NCBI GenBank assembly: GCA_035506295.1
Contig: DATJPR010000189.1
Coordinates: 1 to 64,000, forward strand
Direction: 5' to 3'
Length of the DNA: 64,000 bases
DNA from: DATJPR01 sp035506295
GTDB lineage: Bacteria; Bacteroidota; Ignavibacteria; UBA10030; UBA6906
This document shows positions 8,470 through 18,610 of the stretch, one piece after another. A program made the position numbers and the translations under genes. Position 1 is the first letter of the stretch, and every line of letters begins with the position of its first letter. Under the pieces are notes generated by a model. That model had not been told where the DNA came from and did no database searches. It saw only the letters and a program-made list of their open reading frames with translations.

Positions 8470-11400
8470 TCAGCCTGGGAATTCGATCTGGAACGAAGTC
8501 CCGCCTGTTCTCTCCAGCCTGATCGTCCCCGAAATCTGTTCGGTCAGGGATACAATCAGCGTCATTCCCATCGACCGCATCTCGCGGAAATCCTTGTCGA
8601 CAGGAAATCCCTTCCCATCGTCGCTGACGCGGAGCCGGATCAGCTCCGGGCCACCCCGTGAGAGGGTGACCGTCACCGATCCTTCCCGTCCGTCCGAAAA
8701 TCCGTGTTTGAGCGCGTTGGTGACAAGCTCGTTGACGATCAGGCCGCAAGGGATCGCCGTGTCGATCTGCAGGCGGATGGGTTCGACCTGCGGCACGATG
8801 CTCACACCGCCCACGCCGAACGACCGACGGAGGTCTCTGGTCACCGCCTTGATATATTCGCCGAAGTCGACACTGGAAAGATTATCGGCCTGATACAGCT
8901 TTTCGTGGATGAGCGCCATGGCGCGGACACGCTGCTGGCTTTCGCCCAACAGTCCCCGGAGCTTCTGGTCCTGGACTTCCCCCGCCTGCAGGCTGAGCAG
9001 ACTCGAGACCACCTGAAGGTTGTTCTTCACGCGATGGTGGATCTCCTTGAGCAACACCTCTTTCTCATGGAGCGACACCTTCACCAGTTCCTCCGCGCGC
9101 TTCCGCTCCGTGATGTCGATCGCGACGCCCAGCATCTGATCGGCCTTCCCTGATTCCGACACGATCGGGATCTTGATGACCTGCTTCCAGTGTTTCTCGC
9201 CCGTGCTGTCCGTGAACTCTTCCTCCGGATCGAACTTCTCCTTGAGGGTGTCCATGACCTGGAGGTCGTCCTGCCGGAACTTGTTCACCTGGTCCTTGTT
9301 GCTGTTGAAATCCGCGTCGGTCTTGCCGACGAGGTCCTCCGCCTCAGCCCCGTACTCGGATGCCAGGGCGCGATTCGCGAGCGTGAATCGTCCTTCCCGG
9401 TCCTTCGCGAAAATGAAACTGGGGTTAAGATCGATGATTGTTCGCAGAAACGATCGCTGGCTCTGCAATTCTTTCGTGCGTTGTTGCACCAGCTCTTCCA
9501 GTTGACGCCCGCGTTGCTTTAACGTCTTCACTCTCAACCGGAAGGCACCCGCGATGACGAGCGCCCCGGCGAACACGCAGAGGCCGTAGAACCAGATGGA
9601 CTGGATGAACCGGGGAGCGACGGTAAACTCGAGGCTCGCCCCCTGCTCATTCCACACGCCGTCATTGTTGCAGGCGATCACGCGGAAGGTGTAGCGATCC
9701 GGACGCAACCCGGTGTAATAGGCAACACGACGGGTATCGGCATTGACCCAGTCCCGGTCGTACCCTTCGAGCCTATACTTGAAATGCACCCTGGTCGGAA
9801 CAAGGAGACTGAGTGCTGTATAATGAATCTCGAATTTGTCACCTCCCGGCGGTATCGCGATGGCGCCGTTGAGAGGCACGTCGTGTTCGTCGACAACAAG
9901 ATTCTCAATGAGCACCGGTGGAGGGATCGTATTCGTCTTCAGGGTCTTCGGGTCGATGACCACCGCGCCCTTCTTCGTGGGGAACCACAACCGGCCGTCC
10001 TGCGCCTTCCACCCTGCCGGTTGCCAGAGATTGAAACACTCATCCGTCTTCATCCCGTCGGCGGTTTCGAAGACACGGGTATGAAACGACGTAATGCGCT
10101 TCGCGGCGAAATCGTCCAGTTCCTTTCGGCTCACAAGGCCGATCCCTCTCGGGCTGCTCAACCAGAGGTCGCCGTTGTCGTCCGCCAACGCACAATCGAT
10201 CTCATTGGTGAAGAGGCCGTCGCGAGTTGTATGGGGAATGAACTTGCCACTCATATATCGCGTCACACCGGCGTGAGGCGAGGTGAACCAGAGAGATCCG
10301 TGGTGATCATCAAGGATCGAATTCACGAAGACGTCCACCAGGCCGTCGGAGGTGCTGAAGCTCTGCATCTCCCCGTTCTCAATCCTCAAAAGGCCGTTTG
10401 ACGTCCCGATCCACAGAACGCCGTCATCTCCGCAGTACATCGACGAAACATATTCCGTGGACGTGTACGGTCCGCTCTTGAGAAGGAACGGAGACAGACG
10501 ACCGTCCCTGAACCTCCGGAGGCCGATCTCATCAATATAGATGAGAAGTCCTCCCTGGTCTTCGCCGATTGCGGTGATCCACCGGTTCGGCATTCCGCCC
10601 GCGGTATCGTACCGGGTGATGCGGGCGTTGTCGATCTTCTCTAACAAACCTGTTTGCCCGATCCAGATCGACCCGTCTTTGGAGAGGAATGCCGGCCCCA
10701 CCGAGGTCTTGAGGACCGTGCTCTTTCCATTGGTCAGATGCGTGACCAAGGAGGAAACATCGCTGAGGAAGTACATGCTGCCGTCGGGGGCCTGAAGAAT
10801 GCTGGAGACATGATCGCTGGCGAGACCCTCCTTTGTCGTAAAGGGGGTGATCGGAACATCTTTGAGCCGGTCGAGCCCCTCGGAGGTGCCGATCCAGAGA
10901 CTCCCTTCCCGGTCTTCCAGAAGAGACGACACGTTGTTGCCGGTAAGACCGTCCACGGCAGTAAACGACGTCCATCGTCCATTCAGCAGCCGATTCAACC
11001 CACCGCTGTTCGTTCCCACCCAGAGATTACCGTCGCGGTCCTCGCATATGGCCGTGACATACGAATCGGTCATCCCTTCGGAGGTGGAGTACGCGCGGAA
11101 AGAATTTCCGTCATAGCAGAACAACCCGTTGAACGTACCGATCCAGATTCTCCCCTGATGGTCGACATACACCGACGTTGTCACCTGATTCCGGGTGCCA
11201 GCAGTGATGGGCACCTCCCGGGCTTCCCGCCCGTTTTCGAAAACGCGCAGGCCCCCATACGTCCCGACCCATAGTCGCCCCGCACGATCTTCCGCGAGTG
11301 AACTGATGTACTTCGGTTCAATGGGGATCGATGTGAATTCGCCGTTACTGAATCTGTACAGTCCCGATGATGTGCCGAGCCAGACATGTCCGTCTTGTCG

Positions 11401-11844
11401 CTCACACAGCGCGAGCGAATTCCTCGCCATAATTCCCTCGGCCTGCCCGTAGCGCCGTAGCCGGCCGTCCTTGAGGTAGCTCAACCAACTGTTGGCTGTT
11501 CCGATCCAGAGACTTCCGTCGTGCCCCTCGCAAAGCGAATAAATGGTTTCAGGGTTGTCTGCGTTCGATGTGTCTGTGGGAATGCGGGTGAACTGGTAGC
11601 CGTCGAACCGGAACAGTCCCGCGGTGGTGCCGAACCACAGGTAGCCGTCATGCGTCTGGAGGGAGACATGGACCCCGTTTGCAGGCAATCCGTTCTGGCG
11701 AAGCCAAACGTCATGGCCGTATTGGCTGGCCGATTTCAGAGGGTCAAGCGCCCAGGCGTTGAACGAGGGGAAAAAGAGATGAAAAAGAAATACAGCAACG
11801 ATTGCCCGGGAAATACCCAGCGTGCTGCCTGCACGTGCATCCAT
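8470..11844 (-). CDS. Two-component-regulator-propeller sensor histidine kinase
   Basis: A 1124-residue kinase. A signal peptide (about residues 10-32) is followed by a periplasmic beta-propeller of many repeats of the type DGSLWIGTANG / DRAGRLWVGT. A Y_Y_Y domain comes next (HYTALSLLVPTRVHFKYRLEG), then one membrane helix, a short coiled coil, a PAS domain (RTIIDLNPSFIFAKDREG) and a HisKA_2-type kinase core with HHRVKNNLQVVSSLLSLQ and an HATPase (SDDGKGFPVD). Unlike hybrid Bacteroides sensors it ends at the kinase, with no receiver or AraC output. The ATG at 11844 is chosen because the signal peptide follows directly and AAGGTG precedes it. Propeller kinases often sense breakdown products of polysaccharides, and a glycosidase-like gene is divergent from it. 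Confidence 0.88.
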   Translation of the reverse strand: MDARAGSTLGISRAIVAVFLFHLFFPSFNAWALDPLKSASQYGHDVWLRQNGLPANGVHVSLQTHDGYLWFGTTAGLFRFDGYQFTRIPTDTSNADNPETIYSLCEGHDGSLWIGTANSWLSYLKDGRLRRYGQAEGIMARNSLALCERQDGHVWLGTSSGLYRFSNGEFTSIPIEPKYISSLAEDRAGRLWVGTYGGLRVFENGREAREVPITAGTRNQVTTSVYVDHQGRIWIGTFNGLFCYDGNSFRAYSTSEGMTDSYVTAICEDRDGNLWVGTNSGGLNRLLNGRWTSFTAVDGLTGNNVSSLLEDREGSLWIGTSEGLDRLKDVPITPFTTKEGLASDHVSSILQAPDGSMYFLSDVSSLVTHLTNGKSTVLKTSVGPAFLSKDGSIWIGQTGLLEKIDNARITRYDTAGGMPNRWITAIGEDQGGLLIYIDEIGLRRFRDGRLSPFLLKSGPYTSTEYVSSMYCGDDGVLWIGTSNGLLRIENGEMQSFSTSDGLVDVFVNSILDDHHGSLWFTSPHAGVTRYMSGKFIPHTTRDGLFTNEIDCALADDNGDLWLSSPRGIGLVSRKELDDFAAKRITSFHTRVFETADGMKTDECFNLWQPAGWKAQDGRLWFPTKKGAVVIDPKTLKTNTIPPPVLIENLVVDEHDVPLNGAIAIPPGGDKFEIHYTALSLLVPTRVHFKYRLEGYDRDWVNADTRRVAYYTGLRPDRYTFRVIACNNDGVWNEQGASLEFTVAPRFIQSIWFYGLCVFAGALVIAGAFRLRVKTLKQRGRQLEELVQQRTKELQSQRSFLRTIIDLNPSFIFAKDREGRFTLANRALASEYGAEAEDLVGKTDADFNSNKDQVNKFRQDDLQVMDTLKEKFDPEEEFTDSTGEKHWKQVIKIPIVSESGKADQMLGVAIDITERKRAEELVKVSLHEKEVLLKEIHHRVKNNLQVVSSLLSLQAGEVQDQKLRGLLGESQQRVRAMALIHEKLYQADNLSSVDFGEYIKAVTRDLRRSFGVGGVSIVPQVEPIRLQIDTAIPCGLIVNELVTNALKHGFSDGREGSVTVTLSRGGPELIRLRVSDDGKGFPVDKDFREMRSMGMTLIVSLTEQISGTIRLERTGGTSFQIEFPG

Positions 11845-12269
11845 GAAGCACCTTGTCGACTGAACTTCGTCCGCGGCCGACGGCGATGTTCTGCCGAGCC
11901 GCATTTGAGACAATCAATGACCCCCCCTCTTGGGTAGTGCAACAAACGTGCCTCGGGTCTGGATCCTTTGCCACTAACAATACCCACAATTTAAGGCGAA
12001 AATGGCACCTTTCTTTGTGCCGGAAGGTTTTGGTGAACCGGCATGTTTGGCATTCAGGTTAAAATTCCCGCTCGCAAGAACTTAGATCCCTCCTCCGGGC
12101 CAGTGATCGTGCAACCCGACCTTGTGGACGACCGTACTTGAAAATCCCGTCTCCCCAACGTAGTATAAGCAGGATTTCCTGCGGGATCCCATCCAAGGAG
12201 TGTTGAACACTGCACTCCGCGAATGCATCTGATTCCCATCGTACGAAATTACTACAGGGAGTTTCTGCA
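11845..12269. other. Divergent intergenic region without a gene
   Basis: 425 bases between the divergent kinase and glycosidase-like genes. No plausible coding frame was found. TATAAG at 12164-12169 could be a -10 box for the plus gene, but no -35 box lies at a normal distance. The region presumably holds both promoters. An eight-C run lies near 11921-11928. Confidence 0.5.
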
Positions 12270-14102
12270 ATGAAGCGTCGCGCTCTCGTCCTGTTTGCCT
12301 TGTCCCTTGCAGCCTCGCCACTGCTATTTGCCGCCGCACGCATTCACGTGTGGGAGAAGCAGGAGCTTGCCTTCACCGCTGCCGGTTCCTACAAGAATCC
12401 CTACACGGACGTCACCGTCTGGATCGATCTTACCGGGCCCGGCTTCAGCAAGCGGGTCTACGGATTCTGGGACGGTGGGCGGACTTTTCGTGTGCGCATG
12501 GTCGCGACACAGCCAGGCACGTGGTCCTGGAAGAGCGGTTCGCATCCCCTCGATGACGGTCTTGCCGGCAAGGGAGGAACATTCACCGCCGTTTCATGGA
12601 CCGATCAGGAGGAGAAGGAAAATCCGACAAGGCACGGGTTCATTCGCGCGACGCTGAACCAGCATGCGCTGCAATACGACGACGGCACGCCGTTCTTTGC
12701 CATCGGCGATACCTGGTACGCGGTCGGGACGAACCGCTTCCGCTGGTACGACGACACACTCGAACGTCCGATCGGGCCCACCGCGGGGTTCAAGGACTAT
12801 GTACGATATCGCAAAGCGCAAGGGTACAACTGGGTCAACGTCATCGCCGCGTTTCCCAATTGGATCACTGACGACAAGCCGTGGCATCTTGTCATGAACG
12901 ATTCGGCGCACACCACCGTCCGTTCGGCGTGGGTCGAGTTCGGCACCGGGAGCGCCAAGAATATGGATAACGAAGGCGGCCGGCCCTTCCTCTTCCCCGG
13001 GAAGGTCCCGGGGTACGAGAACGAGTTCCCCGATGTGAACCGTATCAACCCCGTGTATTTCAGATACCTCGACCGCAAAATCGACTACCTTAACGCCAAC
13101 GGCTTCGTTCCGTTCATTGAAGTCTCCCGGCGTGATGCCGGGCTCTGCTGGTACAAATACTATGGATGGCCTGAATCATACGCGCGATTCATCGAATATA
13201 TCTTTGCCCGGTACCAGGCGAACAACACCATTCTCAGCCCGATTCATCTCGACATCATCGACGAAACTGTGAGCCCCGCGGACTACACCGCCGCCGTCGA
13301 TCTCGTTATGCGAAAATTCGGCCCTCCGCCATTCGGCACTCTGCTCTCCGCCAACGCGAATCCCTCGACGCTGGAAAATTGGGGAGACCATTCGTGGGTC
13401 ACGCTTCACCAGATCGGCAACATGCGAGAACACAACAATTACTGGTACCTGACCGAGATCTTCGACCTCAGAGATCCCAGGCCCGCCTTAAATGGAGAGC
13501 CGTATTATGCCGGCTACCGTGACGCTCGCGGCCCGGGAGCGGCCAACTACACCCGCGGGGCAACAGGGGGCTCGCAGCTGGACGACGCGTTTGTTCGATC
13601 GGGAATGTACGGTAGCTTTCTTTCAGGAGGACTTGCGGGTCACGTCTACGGCGCCGAGGGAATATGGGGGGCGGACATCGAACCGACGGCGCCGGTGCAT
13701 ATGTGGGAAGCATTTCAGTGGCCGTCGGGCGCACAGATGCAGTTTCTTCGGACGTTTGCCTTCTCGATTGGTCGTCGCTATCAGGACCTCGTTCCGATCG
13801 CCGACCTCGTATCGCCGAACAAGACTTCTGTCATTCTGGGGTACCAGCAGTGGGCTTATTGCGCTCGGACCGATGACAGGGAGATTTTTCTAGCCTACTT
13901 CGAACGGGGGTGCCCGCAGGCGCAAATCCGTGGCGCCAGGTTGAACAGCACGTACTCTGCGGAGTGGTTCAATCCTCGCAATGGGACGTGGTCGGGAGTG
14001 GGAGAGGGCAAGGTCACTTCCAACAAAATCGGCATCATCGAGCTCCCGGCTTTCCCCGATAGCACAGACTGGGCCCTCAAGCTGGTGCTCGTCCGGAATT
14101 AG
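12270..14102 (+). CDS. Secreted DUF5060/DUF4038 glycosidase-like protein (GH140-related)
   Basis: A 610-residue protein with a signal peptide (MKRRALVLFALSLAASPLLF). Residues about 25-110 match the N-terminal DUF5060 beta-sandwich (FWDGGRTFRVRMVATQPGTW). Then comes a TIM-barrel of the DUF4038 / apiosidase-like type, beginning DGTPFFAIGDTWYAVG. A C-terminal beta-sandwich resembles the putative collagen-binding domain seen in this family (YSAEWFNPRNGTWSG). Such proteins act on plant or algal polysaccharide side chains, but the exact bond is not readable. GGGAG at about 12258 precedes the ATG at a normal distance. It converges with the glutamate dehydrogenase at 14116 with 13 bases between stops. 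Confidence 0.78.
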   Translation: MKRRALVLFALSLAASPLLFAAARIHVWEKQELAFTAAGSYKNPYTDVTVWIDLTGPGFSKRVYGFWDGGRTFRVRMVATQPGTWSWKSGSHPLDDGLAGKGGTFTAVSWTDQEEKENPTRHGFIRATLNQHALQYDDGTPFFAIGDTWYAVGTNRFRWYDDTLERPIGPTAGFKDYVRYRKAQGYNWVNVIAAFPNWITDDKPWHLVMNDSAHTTVRSAWVEFGTGSAKNMDNEGGRPFLFPGKVPGYENEFPDVNRINPVYFRYLDRKIDYLNANGFVPFIEVSRRDAGLCWYKYYGWPESYARFIEYIFARYQANNTILSPIHLDIIDETVSPADYTAAVDLVMRKFGPPPFGTLLSANANPSTLENWGDHSWVTLHQIGNMREHNNYWYLTEIFDLRDPRPALNGEPYYAGYRDARGPGAANYTRGATGGSQLDDAFVRSGMYGSFLSGGLAGHVYGAEGIWGADIEPTAPVHMWEAFQWPSGAQMQFLRTFAFSIGRRYQDLVPIADLVSPNKTSVILGYQQWAYCARTDDREIFLAYFERGCPQAQIRGARLNSTYSAEWFNPRNGTWSGVGEGKVTSNKIGIIELPAFPDSTDWALKLVLVRN

Positions 14103-14115
14103 ACCTGCACTGTTT

Positions 14116-15363
14116 CTACACCCACCCTCGCAGTTTGCATGCCTGTGCCACGCGGGCCACTGCCACAACCATGGCGGCCATTCTCGGATGGACCTTTTTT
14201 TCCCGCACTGCGTCCTGGACGGTTCTGTACGACTTTGCGAGCCGGGCGTCCAGCCGCTCATGCACGGTGTGTTCATCCCAGAAATACGAATAGCTGTCCT
14301 GGACGATCTCGAAGTACGATACGGTCACGCCGCCGGCGCTCGCGAGAATGTCGGGAATGACATGGATCCCTTTTTTGTGAAGGATCATGTCCGCCTCCGG
14401 CGTCGTGGGTCCGTTTGCCAGCTCGCAGATCACCCGGGCCTTGATCACATCGGCATTGTCTTTGGTAATGGAATTCTCGAGCGCGGCCGGATACAGGATC
14501 TCAACATCCAGTTCGAGCAGGGACTCCCGCTGAATGGGCGTTGACCCGGGGAAGTTCAGGACGGAACCTGTCTTCAGCTTGTGCATCACCAGCTCCTTCG
14601 GATCCAATCCGGACGGGCAATAGATGGCGCCCCGGGAATCGCTGACCGCAATCAATCTCCCTCCCCCCAGGATCTCCTGGTGCAGGAGGGCTGCCCGCTG
14701 CCCCGCGTTGCCGAACCCCTGGATCGCGTAGTTGCGAGTCGGATCGAACCCGTGCATGGCACATGCCTCGCGCACGGCGATGACTCCCCCACGGGCGGTC
14801 GCGTCCCGGCGGCCTTCCGTTCCGCCGACCTGCTGCGGCTTGTCCGTCATGACCCCCGGATGGTGCCCTCGCGTCATGGTTTCGTACTCGTCCATCATCC
14901 ACGCCATCGTTTGCGGATTCGTATACACATCGGGAGCCGGGATGTCGCGGTCTTCGCCGATGAGTTCCGATAGCCCGCGAACATACTCGCGCGATAGCGC
15001 CTCCAACTCGCGTTCAGACATCTCTTTCGGATCGCAGCGGATCCCACCCTTGGCCCCTCCGAGCGGCAGGTCCATCACCGCCGTTTTCCAGGTCATCCAC
15101 GAGGCAAGGGCCCTGATCGTATCGATGGTTTCATCGGGATGAAAGCGGATTCCTCCTTTCGCCGGTCCCCGGGCATGATTGTGCTGGACCCGATACGCGT
15201 GAAAGATCCTGGCTCTCCCGGAGTCCATCTTCACGTGCAGGGTAAATGAGAACTCCCGCTGGGGCCACCGCAGGAGCTCGATCGTCGCTTCGTCGAGGTG
15301 AAGCAATCGGGCGGCCTCCGTGACATGTTGCTGGGCGACGGCGAATGAATTGTAGGATTCCAT
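14116..15363 (-). CDS. Glu/Leu/Phe/Val-type glutamate dehydrogenase (class of ~415 residues)
   Basis: 415 residues, the usual length for the NAD- or dual-specific hexameric enzymes (GudB/RocG type). The substrate-binding lysines are in GPAKGGIRFHP and LGGAKGGIRCDP, the active-site aspartate is in IPAPDVYTNPQ, and the cofactor fold starts at YAIQGFGNAGQRAA. It interconverts glutamate with 2-oxoglutarate and ammonia; the cofactor cannot be fixed by eye. It is the last gene of the 23100-14116 row and follows the zinc-ribbon gene after three bases. A second glutamate dehydrogenase of a different subfamily sits upstream in the same row, so the pair may run in opposite directions. Confidence 0.93.
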   Translation of the reverse strand: MESYNSFAVAQQHVTEAARLLHLDEATIELLRWPQREFSFTLHVKMDSGRARIFHAYRVQHNHARGPAKGGIRFHPDETIDTIRALASWMTWKTAVMDLPLGGAKGGIRCDPKEMSERELEALSREYVRGLSELIGEDRDIPAPDVYTNPQTMAWMMDEYETMTRGHHPGVMTDKPQQVGGTEGRRDATARGGVIAVREACAMHGFDPTRNYAIQGFGNAGQRAALLHQEILGGGRLIAVSDSRGAIYCPSGLDPKELVMHKLKTGSVLNFPGSTPIQRESLLELDVEILYPAALENSITKDNADVIKARVICELANGPTTPEADMILHKKGIHVIPDILASAGGVTVSYFEIVQDSYSYFWDEHTVHERLDARLAKSYRTVQDAVREKKVHPRMAAMVVAVARVAQACKLRGWV

Positions 15364-15366
15364 AGA

Positions 15367-15576
15367 TCAGTGGCCCGATGGTGGTGGTTTGATCCCTGAC
15401 GGCGGGGTCTTCTGTTCTTCGTCGTCGACATCAAGAATGATCCGGTACCAGCAGTTGCGACACATGAGAGCCCGATCGACGCTCAGCAGAACCTGTTGCC
15501 ACGGGCTCAGCTTGCGCCCGCAATGAGGGCAGGCATCATAGACCCGGCGGTGCTGTGTGCGTTCATCGTCTTCCAT
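15367..15576 (-). CDS. Zinc-ribbon microprotein
   Basis: A 69-residue protein with two Cys pairs, CPHCGRK (about residues 16-22) and CRNCWYR (about 40-46), spaced as in a treble-clef or zinc-ribbon fold. The tail is polar and Pro-rich (TPPSGIKPPPSGH). Its start lies 14 bases inside the end of the upstream ATP-grasp gene, and its stop is three bases before the glutamate dehydrogenase start, so it is embedded tightly in the operon. This placement, more than its composition, is why I accept it as real. No family was recognised; it may be a partner or adaptor of one of its neighbours. Confidence 0.6.
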   Translation of the reverse strand: MEDDERTQHRRVYDACPHCGRKLSPWQQVLLSVDRALMCRNCWYRIILDVDDEEQKTPPSGIKPPPSGH

Positions 15577-18500
15577 GATTGCTCCCCGGTTTGAGCACGA
15601 TGCCGATGCCTTGATGTCCGTTGATCTTGATTGTCAATGGTCTCTCACACCGGACACGGCGGGTAAATGCAAGAGCCTCGTACGGCTCCTGCGCGAGGAG
15701 CCAGTCCCAGTCGACGAACCCCTGGGTGTCATCGGACCCAATGGAGAAGTAGCCGACCATGAATGAGGTGATATTCTGGAAGAAGTGGGATCCCTGGGAC
15801 GGGGCGACCGAGAGTTCTTTGAAGCTCGCTTCCACGATGGCCTTCGCCCCTGCGATTTGCTCCCATGTGACCGGGATCCCGAGCCAGGGATCAAGCGATC
15901 CCCAACGTCCCAGTCCGACAAGAAGGTAGGGGCGGTGTTCGGCGATTAACTCGCGGTTGAACCGGCTGACTTCCTGGGCAATCTCACGGCTCTTAGCCCT
16001 TTCGAACAGCCTATAGTCCACGACGACAATGTCGCGGATGTCTTCGATCAGGCCATGTCCCAAAACCTGGGAGCTCCTGCAAACGACATCGCGAGGATCC
16101 ACCACGCCGACCTCAAGTTCCTCCGGCTCGCGTTGCACGACCAGCGGCCGCATCTGCAGAAGGGCAAACTCCCTGGGTTGACCCTGCGGAACCGACATCC
16201 GCACGGCAAACTCGATTTCGACCGGTGTCCCCATTCCCCACGTCCCCATGTCGAGGAGGAGGTCGATGATGTCCGCAATCGGGAATACCTTGTGCTTCAG
16301 GACCGGGCTGAAAGTGACCACGCGAATGCCGGTTCTGGAAAGCCCGTCCGTGATGGTGTCGTTGTCAGAAGAGAATGTCGAGCCGACGAAACGCAATGGA
16401 CCGTCCTGTTCCGCCACCTCGAGCGGAAACCGTTTCACCAGCACATCGTGAGTCTCAAACCCGGGATCGGTGGCCGCCGCGAGATCCAGGGCGAAGAAAT
16501 CCCGCTGACTGGTGTTGATCGACTCCTCGGTGGTGTAGAATTGAATGAGATCGGTAGGGTACCGCGGGCAAAAGCGTACGGTGTTGCCGCCGTCCACCAC
16601 CATCTTCCCGAGGCCGAGGGCGGCAGAGACGATACCGTCCGCGGGTTTTGCCGGCGCGTACGGATAGAAGTTGTAGGACTTTGCGACCCCCGAGAAATCA
16701 GGATAGAACCGCTCGTCATGGCGTGTGCCGGCCATGCGTTGCACGATCACCGCCATCTTTTCCTCTTCGAGGCGGTACGAAGTCACTCCGATATACTCCT
16801 TCGCACTCTGATAAAATGTTGACGCGTACACGCGCTTGATGCTGCTCAGGAGATCGTTCAGCCGCACCAGCGGATTCTGATGCTGGTTCGGGATCATGTA
16901 CGTTTCATACACACCGGCGAATGGATGATATTGCGAATCCTCGAGGAGCGAGGAGGAGCGGACCGCCAGCGGAGTACGGATGATGTCAAGAAATGCCGCG
17001 AGCTCGCCGAGGATCGACTCGGGGAAAGTTGGGGCTTCCAGAAAGCGTCTGGTGATCTCCCGATCGTCCGTACAGGTGATGGCAAATTCCCGCAATCCAT
17101 TCGCATCCACGAACTCATCGAAGACATCGGTCCCGATCACGACCGCGCACGGGACGGAAATCACGATGTCCTCAAACCGGTCGCGCACAGCATAGTCGTT
17201 GATGATGGTGTTGACGAAGCCGAGGCCGCGGGCTTTCCCTCCGAGCGATCCCCCGCCGATCCTGGCAAAACTTGTCTCGGGGTCGAATGTCTCCTTGGCG
17301 AAATCCGCGATGATGCCGCGCTGTCGGATGTTCCGGTACTGGTGCAGCGATTGGATGAGGTCGCGACGGAGAGCGGCGGCATTCGGGTAGTCGCTGACCT
17401 TTCTCGGACGGAGCTGGTGCGCGAGCCAGAACTCCGTCCGTGCCTTCAACCAATTGGAAAAATGGTTCCGCTCTCCATGATAGACGATGCTTTCATCAGG
17501 AGCGATTTTGAGCTGCTCTTCGAGACTCCGAAGATCCGTCGCCCTGCCGACCTCCACACCTTCGGTGGTCCGGAAGACAAAATCGCCGAAGCTGAAATGC
17601 TCAACCATGAATTGCCGCAGCTCGTTCAAAAAGAGCGAGGAACCCTTCATGATGAAGGAAGCACCCAGAACATGTGCCTGCGCCCGATTTTCCTCCATGT
17701 TGGAGAGCATGAGGACCGCAAGATCCTGCTGATCGTCCTTTACACGGCGCACAAGTTCAAGCCCGGCCTCGGCGTCTTCTTTTCCCCTGTGCGGGAAGTC
17801 GATGTCCGTGATGATGCCGAGCAAATGCTCCTTGTACGTCTCGTAGTCTTTCCATGCCTCCTCGAATGTCGAAGAGAGGAGGATCTTCGGCCGCGCCCTC
17901 ATCCTCAGGAATTTGTGCGTCAGGTTGATTCCTTCGGCGATCAGGCGCTGTGATTGTTTCAGGATTTCCGTGTAGATGCTCGGCAGGATCGACGAATAGT
18001 CCTTGATGTTGTCTTCGACGACCATGATCACCTGAACGCCGACCAGCTTCGTATCGTGTTCGACGTTCATGCGATCCTCGAGGGATTTGACGATCGCAAT
18101 GATGATCCGGAAGTCTCCCTGCCAGATCGCAATCAGATCAAAGACCGAAGTGTCTTTGGTGAGAAGGAGATCCTTCAGCTCCCGGTTGTCGTACGCGAGA
18201 AGCACCACCGGGATGTTCAGTCCCGACTGCTTCACGAGACGAGCAAAGTCCAGGGCGTGCATATCGTCGATGTGCAACGTCGTGATGATCAGATCAAACC
18301 GCCGCTCATCCTTGGCGAGCTGGATCGCATCCGCACCATTCGAGACGCGGGTCAACTCCGGAGAATGACTGAGGTTGAACCCTTCGTACTCGTTGCGGAT
18401 CAGCTCGTACAGGCGCCCATCTTCCTCGAAGAGATACAGATCGTACAGGCTCGACACAAGGAGAATATCACGGATGCGGAGACGCATCAGGTTTTGAAAA

Positions 18501-18598
18501 CCCTGGAAGCGGTTCCCGTAGCCGTGCTCCACCCAGAGCGGGTCGAACGTCTTCGAAGTATCAACGAAATCGATGGGCATGGGTGCAGGTTCGATCAC
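15563..18598 (-). CDS. Receiver-like / PEP-synthase-type ATP-grasp protein, paralogue A
   Basis: About 1011 residues. Residues about 40-165 form a receiver-like domain that lacks the phospho-acceptor (DLIITTLHIDD, Thr where Asp is expected). Residues about 180-330 form a second receiver-like domain with VVEDN, ITDIDF and a late Lys (SFIMKGSS). From about 450 comes a PPDK_N ATP-grasp: GGKARGLGFV, VRSSSLLEDSQYHPFAG and the end motif LLQMRPLV. No C-terminal PEP TIM barrel is present. In place of the usual GG-T-SHAA phosphohistidine motif there is SQGSHFFQN. The function is unknown; family members are usually labelled PEP/pyruvate-binding domain proteins. The GTG at 18598 follows gdhA by 12 bases; an ATG at 18580 is the alternative start. 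Confidence 0.8.
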   Translation of the reverse strand: MIEPAPMPIDFVDTSKTFDPLWVEHGYGNRFQGFQNLMRLRIRDILLVSSLYDLYLFEEDGRLYELIRNEYEGFNLSHSPELTRVSNGADAIQLAKDERRFDLIITTLHIDDMHALDFARLVKQSGLNIPVVLLAYDNRELKDLLLTKDTSVFDLIAIWQGDFRIIIAIVKSLEDRMNVEHDTKLVGVQVIMVVEDNIKDYSSILPSIYTEILKQSQRLIAEGINLTHKFLRMRARPKILLSSTFEEAWKDYETYKEHLLGIITDIDFPHRGKEDAEAGLELVRRVKDDQQDLAVLMLSNMEENRAQAHVLGASFIMKGSSLFLNELRQFMVEHFSFGDFVFRTTEGVEVGRATDLRSLEEQLKIAPDESIVYHGERNHFSNWLKARTEFWLAHQLRPRKVSDYPNAAALRRDLIQSLHQYRNIRQRGIIADFAKETFDPETSFARIGGGSLGGKARGLGFVNTIINDYAVRDRFEDIVISVPCAVVIGTDVFDEFVDANGLREFAITCTDDREITRRFLEAPTFPESILGELAAFLDIIRTPLAVRSSSLLEDSQYHPFAGVYETYMIPNQHQNPLVRLNDLLSSIKRVYASTFYQSAKEYIGVTSYRLEEEKMAVIVQRMAGTRHDERFYPDFSGVAKSYNFYPYAPAKPADGIVSAALGLGKMVVDGGNTVRFCPRYPTDLIQFYTTEESINTSQRDFFALDLAAATDPGFETHDVLVKRFPLEVAEQDGPLRFVGSTFSSDNDTITDGLSRTGIRVVTFSPVLKHKVFPIADIIDLLLDMGTWGMGTPVEIEFAVRMSVPQGQPREFALLQMRPLVVQREPEELEVGVVDPRDVVCRSSQVLGHGLIEDIRDIVVVDYRLFERAKSREIAQEVSRFNRELIAEHRPYLLVGLGRWGSLDPWLGIPVTWEQIAGAKAIVEASFKELSVAPSQGSHFFQNITSFMVGYFSIGSDDTQGFVDWDWLLAQEPYEALAFTRRVRCERPLTIKINGHQGIGIVLKPGSNHGRR

Positions 18599-18610
18599 GC
18601 GGTAAAGGAC

